Below, in pieces: positions 1 to 11,045 of a DNA stretch of 64,000 nt. A program made the translations under genes and the position numbers. How positions within the stretch are numbered: the stretch's first letter is position 1; each line of letters starts with the position of its first letter. The notes beneath the pieces are model-generated. The model made no database searches. It worked only from the letters and a program-made list of their open reading frames with translations, and was not told the origin of the DNA. The stretch comes from Takakia lepidozioides (Eukaryota > Streptophyta > Takakiopsida > Takakiales > Takakiaceae), in the NCBI GenBank assembly GCA_030704615.1, contig CM060732.1:59439053-59503052 (forward strand), written 5' to 3'.

Positions 1-1140
1 GCAATGTGAAGTGGCTCTTACTGGCTTTGGCCAATGTCATCTCTCTCTCAAAACACACAAGCACACTTACATCACTAAATGTGGGATTTTGATGTCAATT
101 TGTGAGTTAATTGACTAACAAGTATGTTGTTGTTTTGCAGCTACGGTCAAATCGTAAATTTTGTATCGATGTAATTTTGCTTATGGTTATTTTGGGCATT
201 GCTGCTTATCTTTACAAGTTGGTCTTACCATTTTGTCCATTTCAAGTTGTTCTAATTTTAGTGAGAAATAAAATTTGAATCTAAATCTCTCAAAGAAATC
301 ACTGAGGCATATTAGGTGTCTTTCGTGAGTTATATAAGAGAAGTTAAAACAAAACATCAAGAGAGAATAATATGTATTAGGATGTAGTGTCATATTATCA
401 TGCAAATAGCAATTCATATATTATCATTTGTAAAATTTTAGCAGTCTCCTTGATCCATCATCTTAATAAAAATATAATACTCAATTTTAAGCAAATTTAC
501 GTGCACAATCACTAGGTTTAAAAATGTCTCATTGCCGTGAACCCATACATATATATTTGCATATCAAGTCTATAGAAGTTCATTGGATAGCGCCCACCCT
601 CCAAAGGGGGCAGTAGCCAAAAGGTGAAATGACTCTTAATTACGTCAGCTTGGGCCGACATCTTCTTTTTCTTCTATGTATAATATTATATATTTGGATA
701 TGTCGAAAAATACTATATACCTAGATATTCTAATTAAAAATTGAGTTATGGTCAAGAATAATAAATTGTCTCTATGTTTTTCTTTTGCAGGGTGATTAAA
801 AAGTAAAAACATATGTTACCTTAGATGTAAGTCTCTGCCCCCAACTCCAAGTTTCTAAGGCCTTCTGGTGATTGACATATCTATAGTACTTGAATTGCAA
901 TTGCATAGCCCATAAGAATATGTTGAAATATACACATTGTACTCAAGAAATTCATTCGATTACGATACTAAATTGTTATCAATATACAATTAGAATCATA
1001 GGGCCTGCCCCTGAAAAGGAGAACATGCTCTAGCCAAAAGGTAAAGCGATTGTACTGGCTACTGCAATTAAACAACTCATCCTATATGTCACATTTTATA
1101 TAACTTTGATGGCATGATAATGCCACTAGTGATTTTTATT
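1..1140. other. AT-rich intergenic DNA, no gene seen
   Basis: I find no convincing open frame here. Short pieces at about 1-50, 588-690 and 1002-1070 share a motif (AAGTGGCTCTTA-like, followed by a pyrimidine-rich stretch) with pieces near 15.1, 27.4 and 31.5 kb, so they are probably fragments of one dispersed short repeat family. Confidence 0.5.
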
Positions 1141-1392
1141 TTTTTATTTTTTAATAAGGGAAAATACTCAGGAGCAACCGCTCACAATTCAGGCCCCTTA
1201 ATTATCGTGAGAGGAGAAAATAACCTCTTTCATAGTAACCTCGCCATGAGGCACTAAGCACAAGGCTCAAGGGACACCGCCCAAAGGAAGGGGGAGAAGA
1301 TTATACCACACTCGACCCTGTAGCAAGATTTGAATCCAAATCGATCACCCGGTAGCAATCAGTGCTTTATCCAACTGAGCGACTGGTGGTAA
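1141..1392 (-). mobile_element. tRNA-derived SINE-like element
   Basis: Read on the minus strand, the segment starts with a tRNA-like head: CGCTCAGTTGGATAAAGCAC resembles an A box, and about 30 bases on GGATTCAAATCTTGC resembles a degenerate B box. The far end, with the CAGGAGCAACYSCTCACAA and CAGGCCCCTTA blocks, recurs near 33.65 kb. Internal Pol III promoter boxes plus dispersed copies fit a SINE. It is not a functional tRNA, because no full cloverleaf or acceptor stem can be drawn. Confidence 0.55.
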
Positions 1393-2490
1393 ATTTTCTA
1401 TTATGGCATGAAGTGTACTAGGGGTACACATTATCCATACTACCATTGCCGACTCTCAATACAATTTTTCTTTTGATTAGAAATATATTTAATGCAAAAG
1501 ATAGGAACAATGTAAGAATTTAATGCAAACGTATAACAATACTTTCGTCGTACTGAGGCAGAATCAGCTCTTTAAGCTTTTTGGACAAAAAGGGGTGTTG
1601 GAACAACTGGTTAATGGACCCTCCTACATTGTCTTGGTTAGTACAGCCGTTAGAGCATCCCCACCGGGTCCCTAAATGCCACGGCAAGCCTCCGGCCCTG
1701 GTATCCGCACCCCCGGGGCCCTTGGTGCAGGATACGGGCCCTCGTCAGCCCGGCCGGTACCTGCTGGAGAGACTAAAAAGCACGCATGTGTGCATTTATT
1801 GCCTGATGGTAAAGCAGCGTCTTCCAGGTGGTCCCTCCGCACCCAGGCATGTCATCAAATTTGACACGTGTAGGGTAGTTTGATGGGGTTGCCGCTGGGG
1901 GAGAGGAGTGTTCGAACCCGCGGGAGGTTACCGTTGCAGTGGTGTTTAGCGTACCCCCGGTGAAGATGTTCTTACAAGGTATTTGTTTACCTTCCCAATA
2001 AAAGGCAACAGCCTTTCAAGGTGGAGTGACTTCGACAACATATTTTTTTTTTTCCCTTCGCTCCTTCTTATATGGTTCAATATCTCGTTATATTCTAGCT
2101 TGTAAATAAGAAATACAACATATCTTACAAAAACTACACTTCATATAAATTTTTAACTTAATAATTTTATTAATCTTAAATTAAAATATATTGAATCAAT
2201 TAATGATATCATGAAGATAAAAAACACTCAAGCTAAGAGCACAAGCTGATGTAACTAAGAGCTATATTTTTGGTGTCTAAAATATAGACAAAAGAGAGAA
2301 ATCCAATGTTAATAGTTTTGACATTTCATTAGTTATCACCATTATAATATTTGTAATATATATGTATTATTGTAATATATTAGTAATTTAAAACTTGATC
2401 ACCATAAAACCAAAGGGTTAACATTCTCAAAAACTGGATAAACCAAGAGAGTAATATAAGAGCACATTTGATAAAATGTTTTTAAAATTC
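1393..2490. other. Intergenic DNA, no gene supported
   Basis: Around 1580-1990 the base composition is GC-richer, with open frames, but codon use looks random and no domain is visible. GTTCGAACCCGCGGG at about 1911-1925 resembles a Pol III B box, so this is probably another old repeat. The remainder is AT-rich and shows nothing. Confidence 0.4.
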
Positions 2491-2712
2491 AGATTTTTTC
2501 CCCTTCTCGAGCAGCTTAAGAAATGATGGCGATGACGTGGCTGAAGATGACATGATGATGTTAAAAAATCACCTTTTTTTTTCCCCTATCCAAGCAACCT
2601 AGAAAATGCTGATGGTAATGTGGCGAAAATCAGTTTTTTTCTTTTTGGGCAGCCAAAAAATGACGATGATGACATGGCTGATGATGACATCGCTGGCATG
2701 ATGATGACGTGG
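2491..2712. repeat. Imperfect tandem repeat, about 80-bp unit, three copies
   Basis: Three diverged units each have a T-rich and C-rich start, then a CAGCTTAAGAAA / CAACCTAGAAAA / CAGCCAAAAAA block, then GATGGCGATGACGTGGCTGA-like sequence. The last unit ends in extended GATGATGACA runs. No coding potential is seen. Confidence 0.55.
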
Positions 2713-2854
2713 TACTATGGCACCCTATTCTTTCTCTACACTAAAACTAGTCTCCGACCTTTAGTCGTCACATAGAATATAAGTTTTAATATACATAAAG
2801 ACGATACGAATTGCATGGACTATGTAATTCATGGTTTTATAATTCAAGTTCTTG

Positions 2855-2948
2855 ATTGAATGTAGATTGCTGGACATATATCAATTTTAATGAATTTTTC
2901 AATTGAATGTAGATTGCTGGACGGATATCAATTTTAATGAAAATTTCA
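2855..2948. repeat. 47-bp direct tandem duplication
   Basis: ATTGAATGTAGATTGCTGGA starts at 2855 and again at 2902. The two 47-base units differ by only a few bases, so this is a recent local duplication. It lies in AT-rich noncoding DNA. Confidence 0.75.
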
Positions 2949-4750
2949 ATTGAAAATAATGCCTTGAAACCAATGTTCCACGGAGGCTTCATTTTGCCTC
3001 AAAGCCCCGGCAGGTTCTAACCCAAATATATGTATGTATAGATGTGCGATTCTGCTGGAGGTCAGAAAAAATAATATCCACCTTTGTTAGGATCCACTAG
3101 AGCTGAAATAATTGCCATCAATTGAGAACCGGTTCGGTCCTAATTTTCGTTTGTATTTGATTTAATCCGGATTGCGGAACTAGTGGCTCAAAGAGGCGGG
3201 TTATGAACCCTTTTGGAAGGTGCGGAGATTATAATCCGGATAATTTAACATGTTCTTGGGTTTTACTCACAGATGATGAGGTAGGTAACGAGCTAGCCCT
3301 CATTTCATTTCATTTTAGAAGTGTTTTAGTATATTATATCTTTAAGATTTTATAGTTTTATTTCTTCACATAAACTTGGCCAACCAGATTATGAACTGTC
3401 AAAGGCAATCCAGACATAAACTCCATTTGTTCATAGCTGTAATATAGGCTTAAAAATTACATTTGTTGTCAACCGGCAAGATGGTGGAAATAAAAATGCT
3501 CCAAAACCCTAGGAACCGGCGGGTCTCAATACAAAGTTGAAGTTAGACATCCGTAACCGGCTGATTAAAAAATCAAATATCCGCTCAACACTGCTTGGAA
3601 CATGTGTAGGGCGAAAGCATGTGACACAGGGAAATGTGGGAGAAAGCCGGAGCATGGAGGGTTCTGGAGTTCAGGGATGAGATCGTGATTTTTTATTGGT
3701 GAAAAACAGGATGAAATTGACGATTTATCATTCAAGCATAGATTGAGCCCCAAGTGGATGACGGGCAAGGATGAAGGCGCGACTTTTCATCGAGCGGATG
3801 AATGACGGATTGACAAAGGGATGAAAGATCGATTTCTCGTTACGGGATAAAAATCGTAGTAATAAAAAAACTGCAATGGTAATTTAGCAACAGGGTGGCC
3901 ATATTAAATATTAGCAAGTGACATGCAGCTAAAGGGTGGTCGAGAAACAAAACACGTAGTTATAGTGTATTTTTAGAAGTTGATGGGCTTGTGGCACAAA
4001 GGGAGATAAGACCCGTTGTCTGCCATTCTTGATGTCCAAAGGCTGTAGGATATTAAATAGTGCTGGCTTGCTAATAAATAATCAGGTGAAGGAGGCGGCA
4101 GGACAAGGTAATGTAGTAATCTGCTCACATGTAAAGGGTGGTACGAACTACGTTCTCTCTCTCTTTTTTTGGCTCTAAATTGAGGCTCGGAAGTAAAAAA
4201 TGTCGTTCACCATGATTGTGCATGTGAAGAGCGAATCATGTGAATGTGACGTAAAATGGTAGCACTTAGTGTGGTAGTAACTGCAGGATGATGCTGAGCC
4301 AGTGGAAGAATGCAAGACAATGATGAGGTAGCATGCAGAATAGTGAGTGACTAATTTTACAAGTAGAACAAGTTCCAACCTAGATCATGAGATATATCGA
4401 TCAGTAGAAATACAAGATGATCAGCAAACAATATAGGGAAGGAACTCCACGAGATGTATTAGAAGTCCACATCAGCTCAAGTATATCTCTGTAGCAATGC
4501 ATGACAGCCAGAACAATCCGAAGTAAGCATTGCTCGAAACCAGTGAATGACGTGAAACAAAGGCAAGAAATAATCAAGGCCAAACCAAATTCACATGGCG
4601 GCCTATGATGATTAAGAAGGACAGTCAGTGCGTCTTATCATAAAAAAAAAAAAAACAACTCGTCTAGACTAGGTTTTCTCTTCCGCTGCAGCCTGGAATA
4701 GATGAAGTACTAATGGGTTGTATTGGCATGGGTGTTAGAACCTTTCTTTT
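2949..4750. other. Intergenic DNA, possibly including a degraded 5' LTR
   Basis: No gene is visible and the open frames are random. Because a primer-binding-site-like sequence begins at 4751, the bases just upstream could be the 3' end of a decayed LTR. No TG...CA boundary or second LTR was found by eye, so an LTR is not called. Confidence 0.3.
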
Positions 4751-4765
4751 TGGTATCGAGCAGGT
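4751..4765 (+). other. Retrotransposon primer-binding-site-like sequence
   Basis: TGGTATCGAGCAGG matches the common plant LTR-retrotransposon primer-binding site for initiator tRNA-Met (TGGTATCAGAGC...) with one base missing. It lies about 550 bases before recognisable gag codons, the expected order for a Ty3- or Ty1-type element. The match is short, so it gains weight only from the gag remnant downstream. Confidence 0.4.
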
Positions 4766-5893
4766 CGATGATGAGCTAATTAAATAGTAAAGATGTCATT
4801 TCAGCAACAACTCTCGAGTTCAACAGATAGAGCGCAACATGGTCAAGCTTGCAAGCTTGATGGTATCGAAGGATTAATCTACTGTTCACCATAAGAACGA
4901 AAGAAGGACTGATGTGAACGTAATGAGTACACACATGGTTTGGAGCATGAACGTCGACGATGAAATGAAGATAATGGAGGACTGAGAAATTAAGCCGATT
5001 TTTGAATTTTTTTGGTTGTACCATGACATTGAAGCACTCCATAAAACGACAACATGCGTTGAATTAACAATCAGATCTGTGAATATGCGAAGATGTGATG
5101 AAGCTGCTCAAGAGCTTGAGTTTCGATGATGATGAACGAGGAGGCTGGAACTATGTTACACGAGCAGCACTTTGGAACAATAACGAGATGGGGAGAGTGC
5201 ATGACCGACAACAAGAAAACCAGGAAGTTGAAACCCTGATATAGTTAAGGAGCTTCATGATGACAATACTCTCGGGAGTTAGCGACGCATCATTTCACGG
5301 ATGAGAAAATGAAAATGTGAAGGATTGGATTGAAGAACTAGAAATGATTGGAGGCATCGAAGACCTGAGCGATGACAAACTATTCAAGGTTGTCAGACTG
5401 AACCTACAAAGCTACGCAAATGACTGGTACCGAAGACAAAACGCAAGATCTGCAAACTGGATTGAATTTCAAACTGCAATTATAAGAAAGTTTGATCGTA
5501 TGAATTCGACCAACCTCAACATGACATTCCAAAAGTCACCTGAAATAAGAAGGTTCAAAACAATGGAGGATGATTTGATAATCACCACATAGGAGAAGAG
5601 AATCAATCGAAGCATTTTTGAGTCAATCATTGACTATCATACTGAAGCATCAGACATCATCCAGAAGTACTTTACAAGAGAAGCTGAGACACCTAAAAAT
5701 CCTGAAAACAACACGACATTGCTTGGAACCACAACGGACAATCTCTGCCAAGAACGACACATGCTTGCCGCCTATCCCACAACAAAAACCCTACCTAAGA
5801 GTGACAAACAACACCAGGTTGGACGAGGGGTAGAAATGTGTGGTATTACATGTATTTTTTGCAAGATATTGGGACATTTTGAGTCTGAATGCA

Positions 5894-7821
5894 GTGTTGC
5901 TATTCCGTGAACCTTGAGGCACGAGCCTGTGAGCTTAAGAGTCCGTGAGCCCAGCAGAGGCTCAAGTCATGTTAGCATGGAATTCCGAATTTGTAGGCAT
6001 ACTTCTGCGGGCGACGTCTATTTTCGTTTTATTTTATTTTATTTTACGAAACGGGGGACTGTGGCCCTCATATTTCGTATGCACCGGCGCAAACCGGACA
6101 ATACTGTTTTGTTTTTTAAATGTTTTTTTAATATTTGTTTTTAATTTATTTTAATATTTGTTAAAAAAAAACAGGGGACAGTGGCCCTCATATGCGCCGG
6201 CGCATATCAGACAACAAGGTTTTCTTTGAAAAATGTGTTTTTTTATTATTTTATTTTATTATTTTATTTTATTTTATAAAACAGGGACAGCGGCTCATAT
6301 TTCGTATGTGCCGGCGCGTACCAAACAACAATGTTTTATTTTTCAAAAATATTTTTAAAATATTTGTTTTTATTTTTTTAAATTTTTGTTCTTATAAAAT
6401 AGGGGACAGTGGCCCTCGTATGCGCCGGCACATATCAGACAACAGTGTTTTTATAAAAATAAAATTTATTTTCTAATTTATTTTAATTTTTGTTTAACAA
6501 AACAGGGGACAATGGACCTCATATGCGCTGGCGCATATCAGACAACAATGTTTTATTCAAAATGTTTTCTTATTTATTTTTAATTTTTAATTTTTTTTAA
6601 ATTGTTTGAAATTTTGTTTCACAAAACAGGGACAATTGCCCTCATATTCGTATGCGCCAGCGCGTACCAGACAACAGTGTTTTGTTTTTCAAAAATATTT
6701 TTAAAATATTTGCTTAAAGTTTTTTAAATTTTTGTTCTTACAAAACAGGGACAATGGGGCCCTCGTATGCGCCGGCACATATTAGACAACAGTGTTTTTA
6801 TTAAAAATAAATTAAAATAAAAAATATATGTTTTAATTTTTTTAACATAACAGGGGACAGCGGACCTCATATGCGCAGGTGCATATTAGACAACAATGTT
6901 TTTATTTAAAAATCATTTTTTAATTTAATATATTTTTATTTTGTTTTAATTTTTGTTCTTACAAAACAGGGGACATTGGCCCTCATATGCGTCGGCACAC
7001 ATCAGACAACAGTGTTTTTGTTATTTAAAAAAAAACAAATTGTTTTTTTTATTTCTTTTAATTTTTGTCTTACAAAATAGGGGACAGTGGCCCCGGCGCA
7101 AATCAAACAACAATGTTTTTTTAAATTTTGTTTTTAATTTTTAATTTTTAATTTTTTAACTGTTTGATTTAATTTTTGTTTTACTAAACCTGGGACAGTG
7201 GCCCTCATATTTCGTATGTGCCAGTGCATAACTGACAACGGTGTTTTTGTTATAAATAAAAAAAAAAAAACAAATTGTTTTTTTTATTTCTTTTAATTTT
7301 TGTCTTACAAAATAGGGGACAATGGCCCCGGCGCAAATCAAACAACAATGTTTTTTTAAATTTTGTTTTTAATTTTTAATTTTTAATTTTTTAACTGTTT
7401 GATTTAATTTTTGTTTTACTAAACAGGGGACAGTGGCCCTCATATTTCGTATGTGCCAGTGCATAACTGACAACAATGTTTTGTTTTTTAAAAATATTTT
7501 TTTAATATTTGTTTTTAATTGTTTTAATTTTTGTTTTTACAAAACAGGGGATAGTGGCCCTCATATGCGCCGGCGCATATCAAACAACAATGTTTTTTTA
7601 TTTAATTTATTTAATTTTTGTTTTACAAATCAGCTCCAATGGTCTTATATTGTCATTTTTTTGCTTCATCGAATATATAGTATGTAGTAATTGGCAGAAA
7701 TACGTTCCATTTCTTAATGTTTCGACGACCCATCCATACTCATAATCATATATAATTATATTTATGGGTTCACGATTTCCAGCTCAGCGCTCATCGCTCA
7801 TCGCTCACGGTTTAGCGTCTC
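5894..7821. mobile_element. Non-autonomous TIR element carrying a minisatellite
   Basis: TGAGTCTGAATGCA occurs at 5880-5893 and again at 7822-7835, directly flanking this segment like a 14-base target-site duplication. The ends are imperfect inverted repeats: GCTATTCCGTGAAC at 5899 pairs with GCTAAACCGTGAGC read from 7816 on the other strand. Both matches begin five bases inside the flanks, with GTGAGC-type subrepeats further in. There is no coding sequence; the middle is a tandem array. This is a non-autonomous DNA transposon of unassigned superfamily. The duplication is longer than the 8-10 bp usual for hAT or MULE elements. Confidence 0.65.
6040..7640. repeat. Minisatellite array, about 115-bp unit, about 14 copies
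   Basis: Each unit has a conserved core, roughly ACAGGGGACAGTGGCCCTCA then a GC-rich palindrome then CAGACAACARTGTTTT, followed by 40-60 bases of A/T. Units begin near 6047, 6168, 6279, 6398, 6500, 6623, 6741, 6846, 6963, 7074, 7185, 7308, 7418 and 7540. Several carry the perfect 18-base palindrome ATATGCGCCGGCGCATAT. Two flavours, CATATGCGCC and CATATTTCGTATGYGCC, partly alternate. 7074-7300 and 7308-7530 are nearly identical, showing recent expansion of a two-unit block of about 234 bp. Confidence 0.85.
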
Positions 7822-7987
7822 TGAGTCTGAATGCAAAATCAAACATGAGCAGCAACGTGATCTAGTGACTTCTGTGAACTTCTATGAGGTGGCGCATGAC
7901 GATGAAGAGACAATTATAGCTGATTTTAAAGAGCTGAAGCTGAAGCTGAAGCTGAACCACCTGCGAACCCAACAACACCAGCAGTAA

Positions 7988-8843
7988 ATGAGATCATGTC
8001 ATTGCTGTTGTTTAGGAAAGGACAATGGGTAACGTATGAAGGAGTACAAGTAAAGAAAGCACAAAAACATCACTTGGAAAAGAATCACAATGAAGAACAA
8101 CAGAAGACGCAGACTGAAGTGGAAGTTGTGTAGCCACCTACTACTAGCGCCAAAAGAAAATGGGTGAGGTACAACTGGCACCCTGACGTTTAGCAAGTTA
8201 AGTGCAAACTATCAAGAATGAGTGTACTAGAGTTTTTCTTTAAAGGTAGTAACAACAAAAGGGATGGACTGCCACACTGCATTTCAGAACCAAAATAACA
8301 TAGAAACAATTGTCATCACAAACAGAAGAAGGTTAAGTGTGAGCTACTGTCTGGGATCAACACTGTGGAACAAACTATTGGAATTGATTACAGTTTTAAA
8401 TATGGACTGCCACTGAGAGCTGTAAGGCAAGTACAACGAATTGATCCAATTTCTGTTGAGGTGATGAGAAGTGTTGCGAGGACATGTGAAAGCACTGACA
8501 AGGAGAGAAAAGTAAGTAAATCAGTGAGGGCAGACTTATCTTCTCCGGTTTTGCAAGAAAAAGGGCTGCCACATAAAGATCTGCACATGAAGAAAGCTGA
8601 ACAGAAGCCCAGACACGATCAGTAAGCGTGAGACAAATAGATAAGAAGGAGGCAAGTCATGGAGGTGCAGCTAGTGTGGGTGATGATCAAGTAGAACCAA
8701 TAAAAGACCAGCATTACATGAAGTTTGCAAAGAAAATGAAGATGAGCAGCAACAATATTAAGAAAGCAGAGATGGGGAACTTATCATTTTTTGACTGGAT
8801 GAGAACAACAAAAATGAGTGCACCAGAGCTTTGGGGCAAGTAA
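7988..8843 (+). pseudogene. Degraded coding-like sequence downstream of gag
   Basis: Lysine- and glutamate-rich frames at 7998-8190, 8365-8625 and 8628-8843 are separated by stops and shifts. They contain recurring GLP motifs (GLPHC, GLPLRAVRQVQ, GLPHKDL), which suggests an internally repeated hydrophilic protein. The piece lies directly downstream of the gag remnant on the same strand and is probably part of the same dead element. No reverse transcriptase or integrase motif is present, and I do not recognise the family. Confidence 0.35.
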
Positions 8844-10130
8844 AGTACATGAACAATGATGCAAAAAGAGAATTGAATGGAGCAAAGAGTGAGCAGCAAA
8901 CAGCCTTCCAATTCACAAGAAGATCCAGATATTAAAAAGCGGTGAGTAGATATGGATGGGAAATGCAAGCAATGGGGAACAGCCCGTGCTGGAATCCCTT
9001 TTGTAAAGCTGACCCTACCTTCATTGTATGTTGCGATGGTTTAAAGACAGCCGTCAAGAGCAAAAATTTGCACACTAGAAAGAAAACTGGGAATAATCGC
9101 TAGTCCATCTAACCACTCGTGTCAGTTACCATTCTGTAAAGTTTAAACCACTCATAATAATGGTAACAACTTACAATTGGTTAATCTAGCTAAACTATTG
9201 CAGTGGCATCAGATGGAGTGGTTGGAAATGGTTTTAACCACTTGATACTCCACGTGGAATGTTATATTACATCTAGTAAATAATTTTTTTTGACGTGGAC
9301 TTGAGTGATGACTTGTAGTGATAAATTATGAGACATATAATTAGTAATTCATATCATTACTGTTGTTATATATATATTGTTTCTTAAATAGCCTAAGAAT
9401 GAATGGTGGATGAAGGTATCAAACAAAATGCTGTAAGTAAGAATGGGTGGACCACACAAATTTATTTTTTCCACTAAATCATTTGCTGGTTATCCATAAG
9501 TAACGTCATCTTTGTTGTTGAGTTGAGTTGAGTTGAGACTTGAGTTTTGACCGGTGGTATTTCCAAATGACATCTCGATTATGCGGGGTTTGGAAAATAT
9601 CCCTACATTCAAATATTTGTAATATTTCGACAGTTCATAGGGTGGATATATGTTCAAGTTCAGTACTACATTGTTGATACATAGTAGTAGAATTACTTTA
9701 TATATGACTTTGGTAGTCATTTAAATGCAATATAACTATCAATGATTTCTATTGTGGTCGTGATGATTATACTCTATAATAAACACAAATGATTGAATGA
9801 AATGACTATATACAAATAATATTTTTTTGTAGAAGAGTAGTGATATCTATTACTTAACTAGTGATGTACTATTTGTGCACAATAGTATAAAATTTTGACA
9901 AATGACTTGAGTACTAAGTTGTCTTAATAAAAGATTTAACCGATAGTAAAGGAGTAGAATAAAAATGCAATAATGTCTTTTACGCATGCATTTACGACTA
10001 CAAAACCAGTCGTAATGGATATTTGCGACTAGGGGGACACCAGTGCTAAGGGACTAGTTGGTTGGGTTAGTGGAGTGGAGTAGTGTCGGACAAGTTCCTA
10101 ATGTCACTAGTTTAGGAATTTCGTGGAGGG
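8844..10130. other. AT-rich intergenic DNA, no gene seen
   Basis: Nothing coding is supported. A small GAGTT run (GAGTTGAGTTGAGTTGAG, about 9518-9537) is the only simple repeat noted. Confidence 0.5.
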
Positions 10131-10132
10131 GG

Positions 10133-10615
10133 CACGTGGCCCAATTGGGCAGAGCGCATAGGTATTTGACTTTGACTTTGACCTGTAGTATTATTGACTT
10201 TTGACCGGTGTTACCGACTTTACTAACTCATTAATGCTCCTACCGAGAGCGTATTCATGTACGCCGTGGCACGTGGCATCCATACATTGTGATGGATAGC
10301 CACGTGTCACTCTCGCATTGGAGCCACACAACAACAGAGTTATTCATGTATATGACATATAGCGAGGAATAGCAGAGAATGTACTAATAAGTCGGCCTTG
10401 CGACTTGTGACGTCCACTGGTTTTTTTGCCACGCACACACCCATCGAGCTACCACGTGTCATGACGATGACAACATTGTAGTTACACAATGCACTGGGAG
10501 TTTAGTTGTTTTCACGACTTACTAGTTGTGAGGTTAGTCGTCGCTATTGCGAGATGTAAGCATCATGGCATATCCTCAATGGAGCCACAAAGTACAAATG
10601 GATTGTCGCCACGTG
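10133..10615. promoter_or_regulatory. Cluster of five CACGTG (G-box) sites
   Basis: CACGTG occurs at 10133, 10270, 10301, 10453 and 10610, most as GCCACGTG or CACGTGTC, the classical bZIP/bHLH G-box and ABRE-like context in plants. The second and third form an imperfect hairpin: GGCACGTGGC-ATCCAT pairs with GACACGTGGCTATCCAT read on the other strand. No gene starts nearby, so the cluster is more likely a property of a repeat than a promoter. Confidence 0.4.
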
Positions 10616-10894
10616 CTGACAAGAGGGTGGATATTAAAATTGCATTATGTTTAATTGACTATATATTCACAACCTATTTTTGGTAAACTATCCTCATGGC
10701 TTCTATTTGTGTATCAAGGTTCATAAGCCTATACCTGTAATAGGGCCTATGGGCACTCACATGAGCACTTGTTTGTACTCATGCCAACATTGCTCATACT
10801 TGCTTAAACAATACCAAGCCTAAACAATGGTAGGTCTACGTCCTCATTAATTGTGAACCAATTTACGACACTGCTACAAAAATAAAATATGTCA

Positions 10895-11045
10895 TTTTAT
10901 TTTTTTAAATGCAGGCGTAAATTATGGTGTCTCTACCCCGGAGAGCTATTGCCTTCCAGTGGAAGGTGGGACACCTTTACGATCCAACGTGCAGTTTGAA
11001 CCCACAACCAGTAGTGAAATAGACTATGCCTTTACTATTGGGCTT
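10895..11045 (-). mobile_element. SINE-like repeat copy
   Basis: GCGTAAATTATGGTGTCTCT followed by a GGAAGGTGG block, GAACCCAC and a degenerate tRNA-like end also occurs, in the same order, at about 33728-33870. The shared parts and the B-box-like GTGGGTTCAAAC on the minus strand fit a tRNA-derived short element. It is degraded and its limits are approximate. Confidence 0.45.

Larger units (their letters stand above)
5305..7987 (+). pseudogene. Ty3-type gag remnant, broken by a stop and a large insertion
   Basis: The frame from 5305 encodes a retrotransposon Gag-like segment (ENVKDWIEELE ... YANDWYRRQ), has an in-frame TAG at 5590-5592, and then continues open to 5910. It contains a CCHC zinc knuckle with C-X2-C-X4-H-X4-C spacing (CIFCKILGHFESEC, about 5851-5892). 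After the last knuckle cysteine the frame meets foreign DNA. The same codons for E-S-E-C recur at 7823, and the frame then stays open to a TAA at 7985, giving a hydrophilic tail. An insertion at 5894-7821 therefore split one gag frame. Other stops lie upstream, for example at 5302. No protease, reverse transcriptase or integrase was found, so this is a dead fragment. Confidence 0.7.

Noticed and set aside
1325-1390. Candidate tRNA gene on the minus strand
   Set aside because: A and B boxes are visible but no acceptor or anticodon stem pairs; better explained as a SINE head.
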